Below are positions 13,733-20,066 of a DNA stretch of 20,066 nucleotides, piece by piece. This DNA is from Pseudomonadota bacterium (GTDB lineage Bacteria > Pseudomonadota > Gammaproteobacteria > Xanthomonadales > Xanthomonadaceae), in assembly GCA_019348095.1 (NCBI GenBank), contig JAHWKC010000005.1:1-20066 (forward strand), given 5' to 3'. The first letter of the stretch is position 1. The number at the start of each line of letters is the position of its first letter. A model generated the notes under the pieces. That model searched no databases and was not told where the DNA came from. It saw nothing but the letters and a program-made list of their open reading frames with translations. The translations under genes were made by a program, and so were the position numbers.

Positions 13733-15235
13733 ATGAGCATCCCAGCAGACAAGCAGCCGGCGGCTTGCGCCACCACCGGTGCCGGCGCCCCGGCCGCCAG
13801 CGACCGTCCCACGCTGCCGATCGGTCCGGACGGCCCGATCCTGCTGCCCGACGTGCACGTCCTCGAGCAGATGGCGCACTTCAACCGCGAAAAGGTGCCC
13901 GAGCGCCAGCCGCATGCGAAGGGCGCCGGCGCGTTCGGCATGTTCGAGACCACCGGGGACGTGTCGAAGTACACCCGCGCCGCAATGTTCCAGCCGGGCG
14001 CAAGCACCGAGATGCTGGCGCGCTTCTCCACCGTGGCCGGCGAGCAGGGCAGCCCCGACACCTGGCGCGACGTGCGCGGCTTCTCGCTGAAGTTCTACAC
14101 CGCCGAGGGCAACTACGACCTGGTCGGCAACAACACCCCGATCTTCTTCGTGCGCGACCCGATGAAGTTCCCACACTTCATCCGCAGCCAGAAGCGCCTG
14201 CCCGACTCCGGCCTGCGCGACAACCACATGCAGTGGGACTTCTGGACCAGCAACCCGGAGTCGGCGCACCAGGTCACCTACCTCATGGGCGTGCGTGGAT
14301 TGCCGCGCACCTGGCGCCACATGAACGGCTACGGCTCGCACACCTACATGTGGATCAGTGCCAATGGTGAGAAGTTCTGGGTCAAGTACCACTTCCACAC
14401 CGAGCAGGGCATGCAGTTCTTTAGCAATGCCGAGGCCTCCGAGATGGCCGGCCACGATGCGGACTTCCACCGCCGCGACCTGTTCAACGCGATCGAGCGT
14501 GGCGAGCACCCGAGCTGGATCCTGTCGGTGCAGGTGATGCCGTACGCCGACGCGAAGGACTACCGCTTCAACCCCTTCGACCTGACCAAGGTCTGGCCGC
14601 ACGGCGACTACCCGCTGATCCGGGTCGGCCGGATGACGCTCAACCGCAACCCGGAGAATTTCTTCGCCCAGATCGAGCAGGCGGCGTTCTCGCCGGGCAA
14701 CACGGTGCCGGGCATCGGCCTGTCGCCCGACAAGATGCTGCTCGGCCGTGCATTCGCCTACGCCGACGCGCAGCGCAACCGGATCGGCACCAACTTCCAC
14801 CAGTTGCCGGTCAACCAGCCCAAGGTGCCGGTCAATACCTACCTGTTCGACGGCCAGATGGCCTATCACCACAGCGGCAACGCGCCGGTGCACGCACCCA
14901 ACAGCGGCGGCCGCCCGTGGGCCGACCAGAGCGGACCGGTGGCAGATGGCTGGGAAACCGATGGCGGGATGGTGCGCAGCGCCTACACCCTGCATGCCCA
15001 GGACGACGACTTCGGCCAGCCCGGCACGATGGTGCGCGAGGTGTTCGACGACGCCCAACGCCAGGCGCTGATCGACCAGGTCGCCGGCAGCCTGCTCGGC
15101 GGCGTCCGCAGCCCGGTACTGGAACGCGCGTTCGAGTACTGGAAGAACATCGACCCGGATGTCGGCCAGCGGATCGAAAACGAGGTGCGCGCCGGCAGCG
15201 CGGCGGAGCCGGCCGAGGGCATGGGCGAGGGTTGA
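13733..15235 (+). CDS. katA: monofunctional haem catalase
   Basis: 500 residues, the size of small-subunit catalases. The catalytic His61 is in [17 protein letters not shown]133/N134 lie in [17 protein letters not shown]; the proximal haem-ligand Tyr343 is in [13 protein letters not shown]. The core is complete through [20 protein letters not shown] and the C-terminal helices ([16 protein letters not shown]). It converts H2O2 to water and oxygen in the cytoplasm. No export signal is present. ATG 13733 is chosen because the conserved region follows after a normal-length tail and GGAG lies 10-13 bases upstream; a longer frame from 13673 adds 20 residues of low-complexity, Arg-rich sequence. The residues just before the active His (QP in place of the frequent VV) are of a type I associate more with actinobacterial catalases (inference). 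Symbol given by family only. Confidence 0.92.
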   Translation: MSIPADKQPAACATTGAGAPAASDRPTLPIGPDGPILLPDVHVLEQMAHFNREKVPERQPHAKGAGAFGMFETTGDVSKYTRAAMFQPGASTEMLARFSTVAGEQGSPDTWRDVRGFSLKFYTAEGNYDLVGNNTPIFFVRDPMKFPHFIRSQKRLPDSGLRDNHMQWDFWTSNPESAHQVTYLMGVRGLPRTWRHMNGYGSHTYMWISANGEKFWVKYHFHTEQGMQFFSNAEASEMAGHDADFHRRDLFNAIERGEHPSWILSVQVMPYADAKDYRFNPFDLTKVWPHGDYPLIRVGRMTLNRNPENFFAQIEQAAFSPGNTVPGIGLSPDKMLLGRAFAYADAQRNRIGTNFHQLPVNQPKVPVNTYLFDGQMAYHHSGNAPVHAPNSGGRPWADQSGPVADGWETDGGMVRSAYTLHAQDDDFGQPGTMVREVFDDAQRQALIDQVAGSLLGGVRSPVLERAFEYWKNIDPDVGQRIENEVRAGSAAEPAEGMGEG

Positions 15236-15291
15236 GCGCCACCGGCGCGTCGGCCAGCCCAACGGCGCCGCAACGCGTCCCGTGCGGGCCC

Positions 15292-15312
15292 TTGGCGACA
15301 AAGCGCCAACTT
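15292..15312 (+). terminator. short hairpin downstream of catalase, weak terminator candidate
   Basis: TTGGCG (15292-15297) and CGCCAA (15304-15309) flank a six-base loop and are followed by CTTT. It lies between the convergent catalase and kinase genes, where a terminator is expected, but stem and T-run are both short. Confidence 0.3.
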
Positions 15313-15404
15313 TCGGAGATCAGCGAGGCCACCGCGGAGCTTCGGGACTCAGGTGCCTCGCATCAAACATGACCGCTTCGGGCCCGGGTGGACATCGCGC
15401 CTGC

Positions 15405-16853
15405 TCAACGCTCGCGATGTTCAAGAATGGATATCAGCTTGGCGATGTTCGGCGGCTTGACCATGTGATGGTCGAATCCTGCGGCCTTCGACATCACCTG
15501 GTCGTGTGCTTGCCCGTAGCCGGTAAGTGCGATGAACATCGCATCCGGAGCCGCAGGTCCGCCTTTCAGGCGCTGGGCCAATGCGAAGCCCGTCATGTCC
15601 GGCAGGCCGATGTCCAGGACGTAGGTATCCCAATGGCCCGCCGCTGCAGCCTCGAGCGCGGTCGCACCATCCGGGGCGGTCACGACCTCATGTCCGAGCA
15701 GGCGGAGGAGTTCGGCCAGCGTATCGGCGGCGTCGGCGTTGTCGTCCACCACCAGCACACGGTGCAGCTGCGTAGCGCTGTCCTCCACCGGGCTCGTCGG
15801 GCGCGCTCGGGCGGGCGATGACACCAGCGGTAGCCGAACCGTGAAGGTGCTGCCGCGATCGGCGCCCTCGCTGTGGGCGTCGACGGTACCGCCGTGCAGA
15901 CCCACGAGGCTGCGCACGAGGGCCAGCCCGATGCCAAGGCCCCCTTGGGTCCGGTCCAAAGTGCGCTCTGCCTGGGTAAAGAGCTCGAACACGCCGGGCA
16001 GCATGTCCGGACTGATCCCAACGCCGTTGTCGGACACGCCGATGATGGCTTGGTCGCCTTCGGAGCTGATCTGCAGCGCGATGCTGCCGTTCTGGGGCGT
16101 GTACTTCGCCGCGTTGGTCAGAAGGTTGGTCACGACCTGGACCAGACGGTTGAAGTCACCCTCCACGAAGAACTCGCCTGCCGCCAGCGCGGTGCGCAGC
16201 TCGTGGCGCCGTCCATGCAGCAACGGCTGAACCTGTTCCTCCGCCGCCGATGCCACGCGTCGAAGATCGACTGGTGCGCGCTCGATGGTGACCAGGCCGC
16301 GGGTAACACGCGACACGTCGAGAAGATCATCGACCAAGCTCGTCAGGTGGCCGACCTGCCGCTCAATGACCTCGGCCGACTGGCCGATCCTGGCGGCATC
16401 GTTTTGAGATCGTTTCAGGATCTGGGCCGCAGTGCCGATCGGGGCCAGCGGGTTGCGCAGTTCGTGAGCCAGCATGGCCAGGAACTCGTCCTTGCGCCGG
16501 TCAGCCTCCTCCAATCGCTTCTGCGCAACGCGAAGCTCCGAGATGTCCATGTTCGCGGCGACCGCTCCGATCACGCGCCCGGTGTCGTCGCGGAGCGGGG
16601 AGCTGGATACCACGATCGTCCCGCGCGTCCCGTTGAACCGCTCGATATCGAGGACCACGTCCCGGGTCTCGATGCCCTGTTTGAGGGAAATCGCGTACGG
16701 CCACTCTTCCGCCGAGATCCGCTCGCCCGTGTCCGGGCGGAAGCCCTTGTAGCGATCGTAGTCGACCACGGAATTCACAACAGCGTTGCCCGCCCAGATC
16801 CGCTTCCACTCGTCGTTTTCCAGCGTGACTGCGCCGTCTTCATCCAGCATCAT
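15405..16853 (-). CDS. hybrid histidine kinase, C-terminal part (PAS-HisKA-HATPase-REC)
   Basis: 482 residues from ATG 16853. It begins inside a PAS domain (MMLDEDGAVTLENDEWKRIW) whose first strand is missing, then SSSPLRDDTGRVIGAVAANMDISE. The dimerisation/phospho-acceptor domain has H130 in FLAMLAHELRNPLAP. The ATPase domain has N247 in NLLTNAAKYTP, DNGVG at 275-279 and GGLGIGLAL at about 304-312. The C-terminal receiver has VVDDNAD (368-374), D414 in YVLDIGLPDM and K466. All catalytic residues are intact. The missing PAS start (about 16 residues, ending IIIDTIPTGL) is encoded directly upstream in this same frame, then runs out of frame into the preceding sensor reading frame. The gene is therefore best read as the 3' part of one longer kinase broken by a single-base shift near 16897. 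If the shift is real, this part could still be made from its own ATG, which overlaps the upstream stop. Confidence 0.85.
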   Translation of the reverse strand: MMLDEDGAVTLENDEWKRIWAGNAVVNSVVDYDRYKGFRPDTGERISAEEWPYAISLKQGIETRDVVLDIERFNGTRGTIVVSSSPLRDDTGRVIGAVAANMDISELRVAQKRLEEADRRKDEFLAMLAHELRNPLAPIGTAAQILKRSQNDAARIGQSAEVIERQVGHLTSLVDDLLDVSRVTRGLVTIERAPVDLRRVASAAEEQVQPLLHGRRHELRTALAAGEFFVEGDFNRLVQVVTNLLTNAAKYTPQNGSIALQISSEGDQAIIGVSDNGVGISPDMLPGVFELFTQAERTLDRTQGGLGIGLALVRSLVGLHGGTVDAHSEGADRGSTFTVRLPLVSSPARARPTSPVEDSATQLHRVLVVDDNADAADTLAELLRLLGHEVVTAPDGATALEAAAAGHWDTYVLDIGLPDMTGFALAQRLKGGPAAPDAMFIALTGYGQAHDQVMSKAAGFDHHMVKPPNIAKLISILEHRER

Positions 16854-17968
16854 CAGGCCGGTCGGGATCGTGTCGATGATGATTTGGAGGCGGGCCGCAA
16901 GGCCTTGACCGAATGCTCGACGTTTTTCTGGGCAGTGATGTCGACTGTCACCCCATCGAATCGCGTGGGCACCCCATCAGGATCGTAGGCGGTACCGCCG
17001 AGTGCGCGGATCCACTTGACCGCTCCGGTTTCGGGGTCGACCGTCCGGTACTGCACGTCGTAGGGCGTGCGGTTTGCAATCGAGGATTCAATCGCTTCCT
17101 GGGCACGGCCACGGTCCTGTGAATGGATGCGTTCGTAGAAGGCCCCGATCGTCACCCGGGCATCGGGTTCGAACCAGAAGTGTTGCTTGACGCGAGTGTC
17201 CCAATTGAGCTCATCGAAGGGGAGATCGCAATACCAGAAGCCAATGCCCGACAGGCGCACTGCATAGTCCAGCCGCGCACGAATGTCGGCCAGGGCGCGG
17301 TCGGACGCATGGCGCTCAGTGACATCCCGCGTAACGGCCAGGTGCGCGTGACCTCCGGCCGGCAGCGCAAGCGGAACGGCCGTGGTCTCCATGGTCCGGC
17401 GCGTGCCCTGGAGTCCGATGATCCCGTAGGCCAGGTGCCCAGGCTCGCCGGCGCATACCCGCTGATTGAGCGCGCGGAACGCCTCCCGGTCTTCGGGCGC
17501 GATGACCTCATATACGCAGGTGCCGACCGCGGCCTCTGGAACGGCATACTCGATCATGCGCAAGCCCGCTGCGTTAATCTGCAGCAACCTCCCGTCTTGC
17601 GAGACAAGCATCACGCACTCGGGGTTGGCCTCGACCATGGCACGGTATCGCGCCTCGCTATCCTGCAGCTCGCGGGCTATCCGGGCGCGTTCGAGCGACT
17701 CCCAGCAACGCGACACGACCTGCTCGACGAGGTGGATCTCATTGGGCGTCCAGTGCCGTGGAGACGCCTGATGGACGGCCATCGCCGCGGTGAACACGCC
17801 GTTCTTGAGAAGAGGCACGCAGACCACGGCCACGATCCGCGTGGCTCCATAGGCGGCGCGATCGGCCGGCTCGAGCCGGGCATCCTTGCTGCTGTCCGTC
17901 ACGACATAAGTCGGCATCGTCGGGCGCTGGCCCGTGGCCGCCTTCGGCAGCGTGTGCGATGCCGCCAT
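16853..17968 (-). CDS. sensor part of the split hybrid kinase (partial GAF-PAS-PAS)
   Basis: 371 residues. Residues about 20-95 are the second half of a GAF domain (YVVTDSSKDARLEPADRAAYG, then VVCVPLLKNGVFTAAMAVHQ and RHWTPNEIHLVEQVV). The first half is absent; upstream codons in frame back to a TGA at 18063-18061 do not look GAF-like. Two PAS domains follow: SEARYRAMVEANPECVMLVS to TRDVTERH (about 108-218), and ALADIRARLDYAVRLSGIGF to VTVDITAQKNVEHS (about 225-352). After VKAL the frame becomes RPASKSSSTRSRPA, a low-complexity tail typical of frame-shifted reading, and stops on a TGA that shares one base with the kinase ATG. It has no kinase domain of its own. It probably represents the N-terminal part of one broken GAF-PAS-PAS-PAS-kinase-receiver gene. 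No ribosome binding site is evident. Confidence 0.7.
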   Translation of the reverse strand: MAASHTLPKAATGQRPTMPTYVVTDSSKDARLEPADRAAYGATRIVAVVCVPLLKNGVFTAAMAVHQASPRHWTPNEIHLVEQVVSRCWESLERARIARELQDSEARYRAMVEANPECVMLVSQDGRLLQINAAGLRMIEYAVPEAAVGTCVYEVIAPEDREAFRALNQRVCAGEPGHLAYGIIGLQGTRRTMETTAVPLALPAGGHAHLAVTRDVTERHASDRALADIRARLDYAVRLSGIGFWYCDLPFDELNWDTRVKQHFWFEPDARVTIGAFYERIHSQDRGRAQEAIESSIANRTPYDVQYRTVDPETGAVKWIRALGGTAYDPDGVPTRFDGVTVDITAQKNVEHSVKALRPASKSSSTRSRPA

Positions 17969-18288
17969 GCGCGCCGGGTGACCATTTGCGGAGGCATTAT
18001 TTGCCAGGCCGCTCGTGAGCTGGTGGCCGCTTGGATCGGGAGCGGACTTTTCGGGTCCCGATGATCAGCTGCCCTCAGGGCCCGCCGACTCGGTCAACCT
18101 GGTTGCGGAGCCGTTTCGGCGCTGAACACGCATACAACGGGTTCGAGCGTCTTCAGCTCTGCGGCGTGGCGCCTTGCAGGAGGAGGGAGGAGACGCCATG
18201 ACGGCTTGCGCCGGAGGATGGCGTCCAAGCTGCCGTGCGGTGTGCGTCGAGCTCGACGCAGTGTTCCTGCAGTGCCGGGACGTCATTC
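17969..18288. other. 320-base stretch between the kinase remnant and the DUF389 gene
   Basis: Minus-strand frames show no recognisable GAF remnant, so the missing start of the kinase gene is not simply frame-shifted here. On the plus strand a purine run with repeated GGAGG (18178-18192) precedes ATG 18198 and a 43-codon frame ending at 18329. Nothing supports expression beyond that spacing. No promoter or terminator is clear. Confidence 0.5.
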
Positions 18289-19221
18289 TCACATCGAAGA
18301 TCGTCGCCGCTCGACCCGCCATCGTTTGAGTCCGAACACGAGCAGCGTCATCAGCGCGACGATGGCGATCTCGACCACCAGACGAACCGCGCCATGGCCC
18401 GCCAGGTCCAGGCGTCCGCTGGCCAGTCCGATACCGACCAGCGCGGCCGCCGGAATCAGCGCAAGCGCGACCATCACGCCGGCCGTCAGCACCGAGCGCA
18501 TCTTCACCAGCAGGATGCCGCCGGCGATCGCCGCCGCGATGCTCACCAGCAGGGACGCCGCCGTCATGCCGGTCCAGTAGTCGAGCAAGGCAGTGCCGGA
18601 AAAATACGTGCTCTTGGGTTGTGCGGGCGTGTGACCCCGCATCGCGACGAGCCATGTGCCGACCGCGGCACCCGCGATCAGCGACAGGTACGCCTTGAAC
18701 GTATCGAGCAAGCCGCGCTGCCAGGCGAGGCAGCCGCTCACGACACCCAGCGAGATCCGTGCGATCGGCTCGAAGCCCGGGGCGATCACCATCGCACCCA
18801 CGATCAAATGCAGGCTGTTGGTCAGGATGCCGGCCGCGGCGATCATCCCGGCGATCGCCATGGTCGCCATCGAACTGGCATCCATGGCGCTTTCCTTGTT
18901 GAGCACGCTCTCCAGCTCCTCCCAGCTGGCGTGACTGTGGTCGTGGGCGATCGGCGCCCGGTCCGGGCGCGAAAGGACGCTGTCGGGGCGGCTGGTGCTG
19001 ATGGACGACGAGCTGCCGGAAGTCAGCTCGAGGCGATCGAGCAGCTCCATCAGTGAGGGCAGCGCGCGGTCGGTGAGCGTGACCGCAACGACATCCCCCG
19101 GGGGCTTCAGCGAAATCCCCTTTTGCACGCGGATGGCGATCACCTCGTCGATCGCGCGGACCTGGTCCAGCAACTCGCCGCTGCGCTCTCCTGGCAGACT
19201 GATCTCGACGGTACGTGGCAT
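18289..19221 (-). CDS. DUF389 family membrane protein
   Basis: 310 residues. A soluble N-terminal ferredoxin-like region of about 80 residues (MPRTVEISLPGERSGELLDQ and on) is followed by a Ser-rich linker. About six membrane helices come next, with the DUF389 signature: AMDASSMATMAIAGMIAAAG, then NSLHLIVGAMVIAPGFEPI (about 133-151) and KAYLSLIAGAAVGTWLVAM. It ends with a helix and a basic tail (LKRWRVERRR). The function of DUF389 proteins is unproven; a transport role is often guessed. The start is secure: GGAGGAGGTG lies six bases ahead of ATG 19221. It is transcribed alone on the minus strand, 220 bases from the CPBP-like gene and 320 from the kinase. Length is normal for the short bacterial form. 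Confidence 0.88.
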   Translation of the reverse strand: MPRTVEISLPGERSGELLDQVRAIDEVIAIRVQKGISLKPPGDVVAVTLTDRALPSLMELLDRLELTSGSSSSISTSRPDSVLSRPDRAPIAHDHSHASWEELESVLNKESAMDASSMATMAIAGMIAAAGILTNSLHLIVGAMVIAPGFEPIARISLGVVSGCLAWQRGLLDTFKAYLSLIAGAAVGTWLVAMRGHTPAQPKSTYFSGTALLDYWTGMTAASLLVSIAAAIAGGILLVKMRSVLTAGVMVALALIPAAALVGIGLASGRLDLAGHGAVRLVVEIAIVALMTLLVFGLKRWRVERRRSSM

Positions 19222-19334
19222 GCGGCACCTCCTCCGGCTCCTGATTGGGCCTACGCGGAGGTGAACGCGCTGTGCTCCGGCAGGCTGCGCACGCTAGATG
19301 CGCGCGGTGAGCAACGTCGCTCTCGTTTTATCCC

Positions 19335-19356
19335 GAGGCCAGGCCAGCGTGGCCTC
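19335..19356. repeat. short inverted repeat GAGGCCA / TGGCCTC
   Basis: Seven-base arms with an eight-base loop, between the end of the CPBP-like gene and the DUF389 start, both on the minus strand. No T-run follows on either strand, so it is at most a weak terminator for the upstream gene. Confidence 0.3.
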
Positions 19357-19441
19357 ATGGTCGTGAGTGAATCGCTGCCCCTGTTTGCCGTTTCCGCGTC
19401 CGGGGGACACCCCGGGAAAACGCGGGCCAGGGTGACGCGGC

Positions 19442-20066
19442 CTACGCATACGCCGCATAGATCGTGCAGGCCGCGATCGTGTTCCAGCCCGCATGAGCGA
19501 CGATGCACGCGGTCAGCCGGCGGTCTCGCCACAGGTACAGCAGCGTCATCGCGAGGCCGCCGTAGAGGCCGGTATCGACCATGCCGGCCCAGCCCTGGTA
19601 ACCGTGCAGCGAAGCGAACACGAGGATGACGACCAGGCCCGCCGCGGTCGTCGCTACGCGGCCCCCGCCGAAGATGCGCTGCAGTCCGTTGAGCAGCAGG
19701 CCGCGAAAAAACAGCTCTTCGCTCAGCGAGCCGGCCCACGCGAGCGCGATGATGGCGAACAGCCCCGGCAGCGTGCCGCCGATCTGCGCCGTATTGACGA
19801 TGATGTCGCTGCGCTGCGCGCCCCCGGTGGCGGGAATGATGAGCAGGAACTGCAGCGCGGTGGCGAAGACGACAGCACGGAAGGCGGTCATGCCCATCGC
19901 CATGAAGACCACGATCGCGATCAGCGAGCTGAAGTGGTAGCCGTAGCGCAGCAGGAGCTTGCGGGCCGAGGCCGTCTCGATGGCCACGGCGTGGGTCCGG
20001 AAGCGGCGGGCGTCCATCTCGATGGCGAGGATGATGCCGAGGTAGTAGAGGAGGGTCGGCACCGTC
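19442..20066 (-). CDS. fused frame: TRAP permease fragment joined to CPBP-family membrane protease (partial)
   Basis: The frame is open to the right edge; residue numbers here count from the GTG at 20062. Residues 40-62 and flanks (TVPTLLYYLGIILAIEMDAR, then RYGYHFSSLIAIVVF and GMTAFRAVVFAT) match the 'YYL-----E--A----' stretch and following helix of fused TRAP-transporter large permeases. From about residue 75 the sequence becomes a CPBP (CAAX protease/bacteriocin-processing, Abi-like) domain with EELFFR (115-120), FASLH (149-153) and HAGWNT (190-195), the three conserved motifs with catalytic Glu pair and His residues. TRAP permeases are not known to end in a CPBP domain, and neither half is complete. 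Leucine codons are CTC at the far right but mostly CTG in the CPBP part. An in-frame chimeric join near 19830-19865 is the simplest reading. Confidence 0.65.
   Translation of the reverse strand, partial: TVPTLLYYLGIILAIEMDARRFRTHAVAIETASARKLLLRYGYHFSSLIAIVVFMAMGMTAFRAVVFATALQFLLIIPATGGAQRSDIIVNTAQIGGTLPGLFAIIALAWAGSLSEELFFRGLLLNGLQRIFGGGRVATTAAGLVVILVFASLHGYQGWAGMVDTGLYGGLAMTLLYLWRDRRLTACIVAHAGWNTIAACTIYAAYA
19830..19865. other. probable junction between TRAP permease and CPBP sequences
   Basis: The protein changes from TRAP-like (FRAVVFATALQF) to CPBP-like (from about IIPATGGAQRS) here. No repeats or insertion-sequence ends are seen. The exact base is not fixed. Confidence 0.45.

Noticed and set aside
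13601..15301. 566-codon minus-strand frame opposite the catalase
   Set aside because: Shadow of the catalase gene, with no recognisable motif.
18065..19228. 387-codon minus-strand frame over the DUF389 gene
   Set aside because: Arg/Gly-rich shadow in a different frame from the DUF389 protein, which has a perfect ribosome binding site and family motifs.

Overview
Most of this window (about 1.35-19.85 kb) reads as high-GC chromosomal or accessory DNA of a gammaproteobacterium, most likely a Xanthomonadaceae-type organism (Lysobacter/Luteimonas-like). That assignment is by gene style: a DUF5916 outer-membrane barrel protein, an AlgZ/AlgR-like pair, a DsbD/redoxin pair, and the CCCCTCTCCCG / CGGGAGAGGGG hairpin common in that family. 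It is inference from recognition; no search was possible.

Both ends look foreign to the middle. Bases 1 to about 1335 carry two divergent genes of actinobacterial character: a secreted protein running off the left edge and an RhtA-like exporter. The exporter breaks off inside its last helix, exactly where the proteobacterial DNA begins. At the right end, a reading frame starts as what looks like a TRAP-transporter permease segment (about 20066-19860) and then becomes a CPBP-family membrane protease (about 19850-19442). Two abrupt joins in one window suggest a chimeric assembly or amplification product, or two recombination events.

Layout of the middle: a periplasmic serine hydrolase (1400-2455); a gene-poor stretch with a REP-like hairpin; a lower-GC accessory block with a TetR regulator divergent from a YCII-family protein, followed by a GFA/CENP-V zinc protein (2970-4556); a LytTR two-component system (4786-6583, minus strand) divergent from a DUF5916 outer-membrane protein (6702-8960), with AlgR-like direct repeats between them; a DsbD/ScsB-type membrane reductase and its probable redoxin partner (9195-11963); an Xre/RES toxin-antitoxin pair with an operator inside its promoter (12198-13363); a clade-type monofunctional catalase (13733-15235); a hybrid histidine kinase split by an apparent frameshift and lacking half of its GAF domain (15405-17968, minus); a DUF389 membrane protein (18289-19221, minus); and the CPBP/TRAP fusion.

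Functional threads: envelope redox and peroxide defence (DsbD, redoxin, catalase); sensing (LytS/LytTR pair, decayed hybrid kinase, TetR); and an NAD+-targeting toxin-antitoxin module. No tRNA, rRNA, CRISPR array or intact insertion sequence was seen. The best leads are the two joins, the split kinase, the helically phased LytTR sites and the duplicated 5' end of dsbD. I did not find a convincing wholly new multi-gene system.
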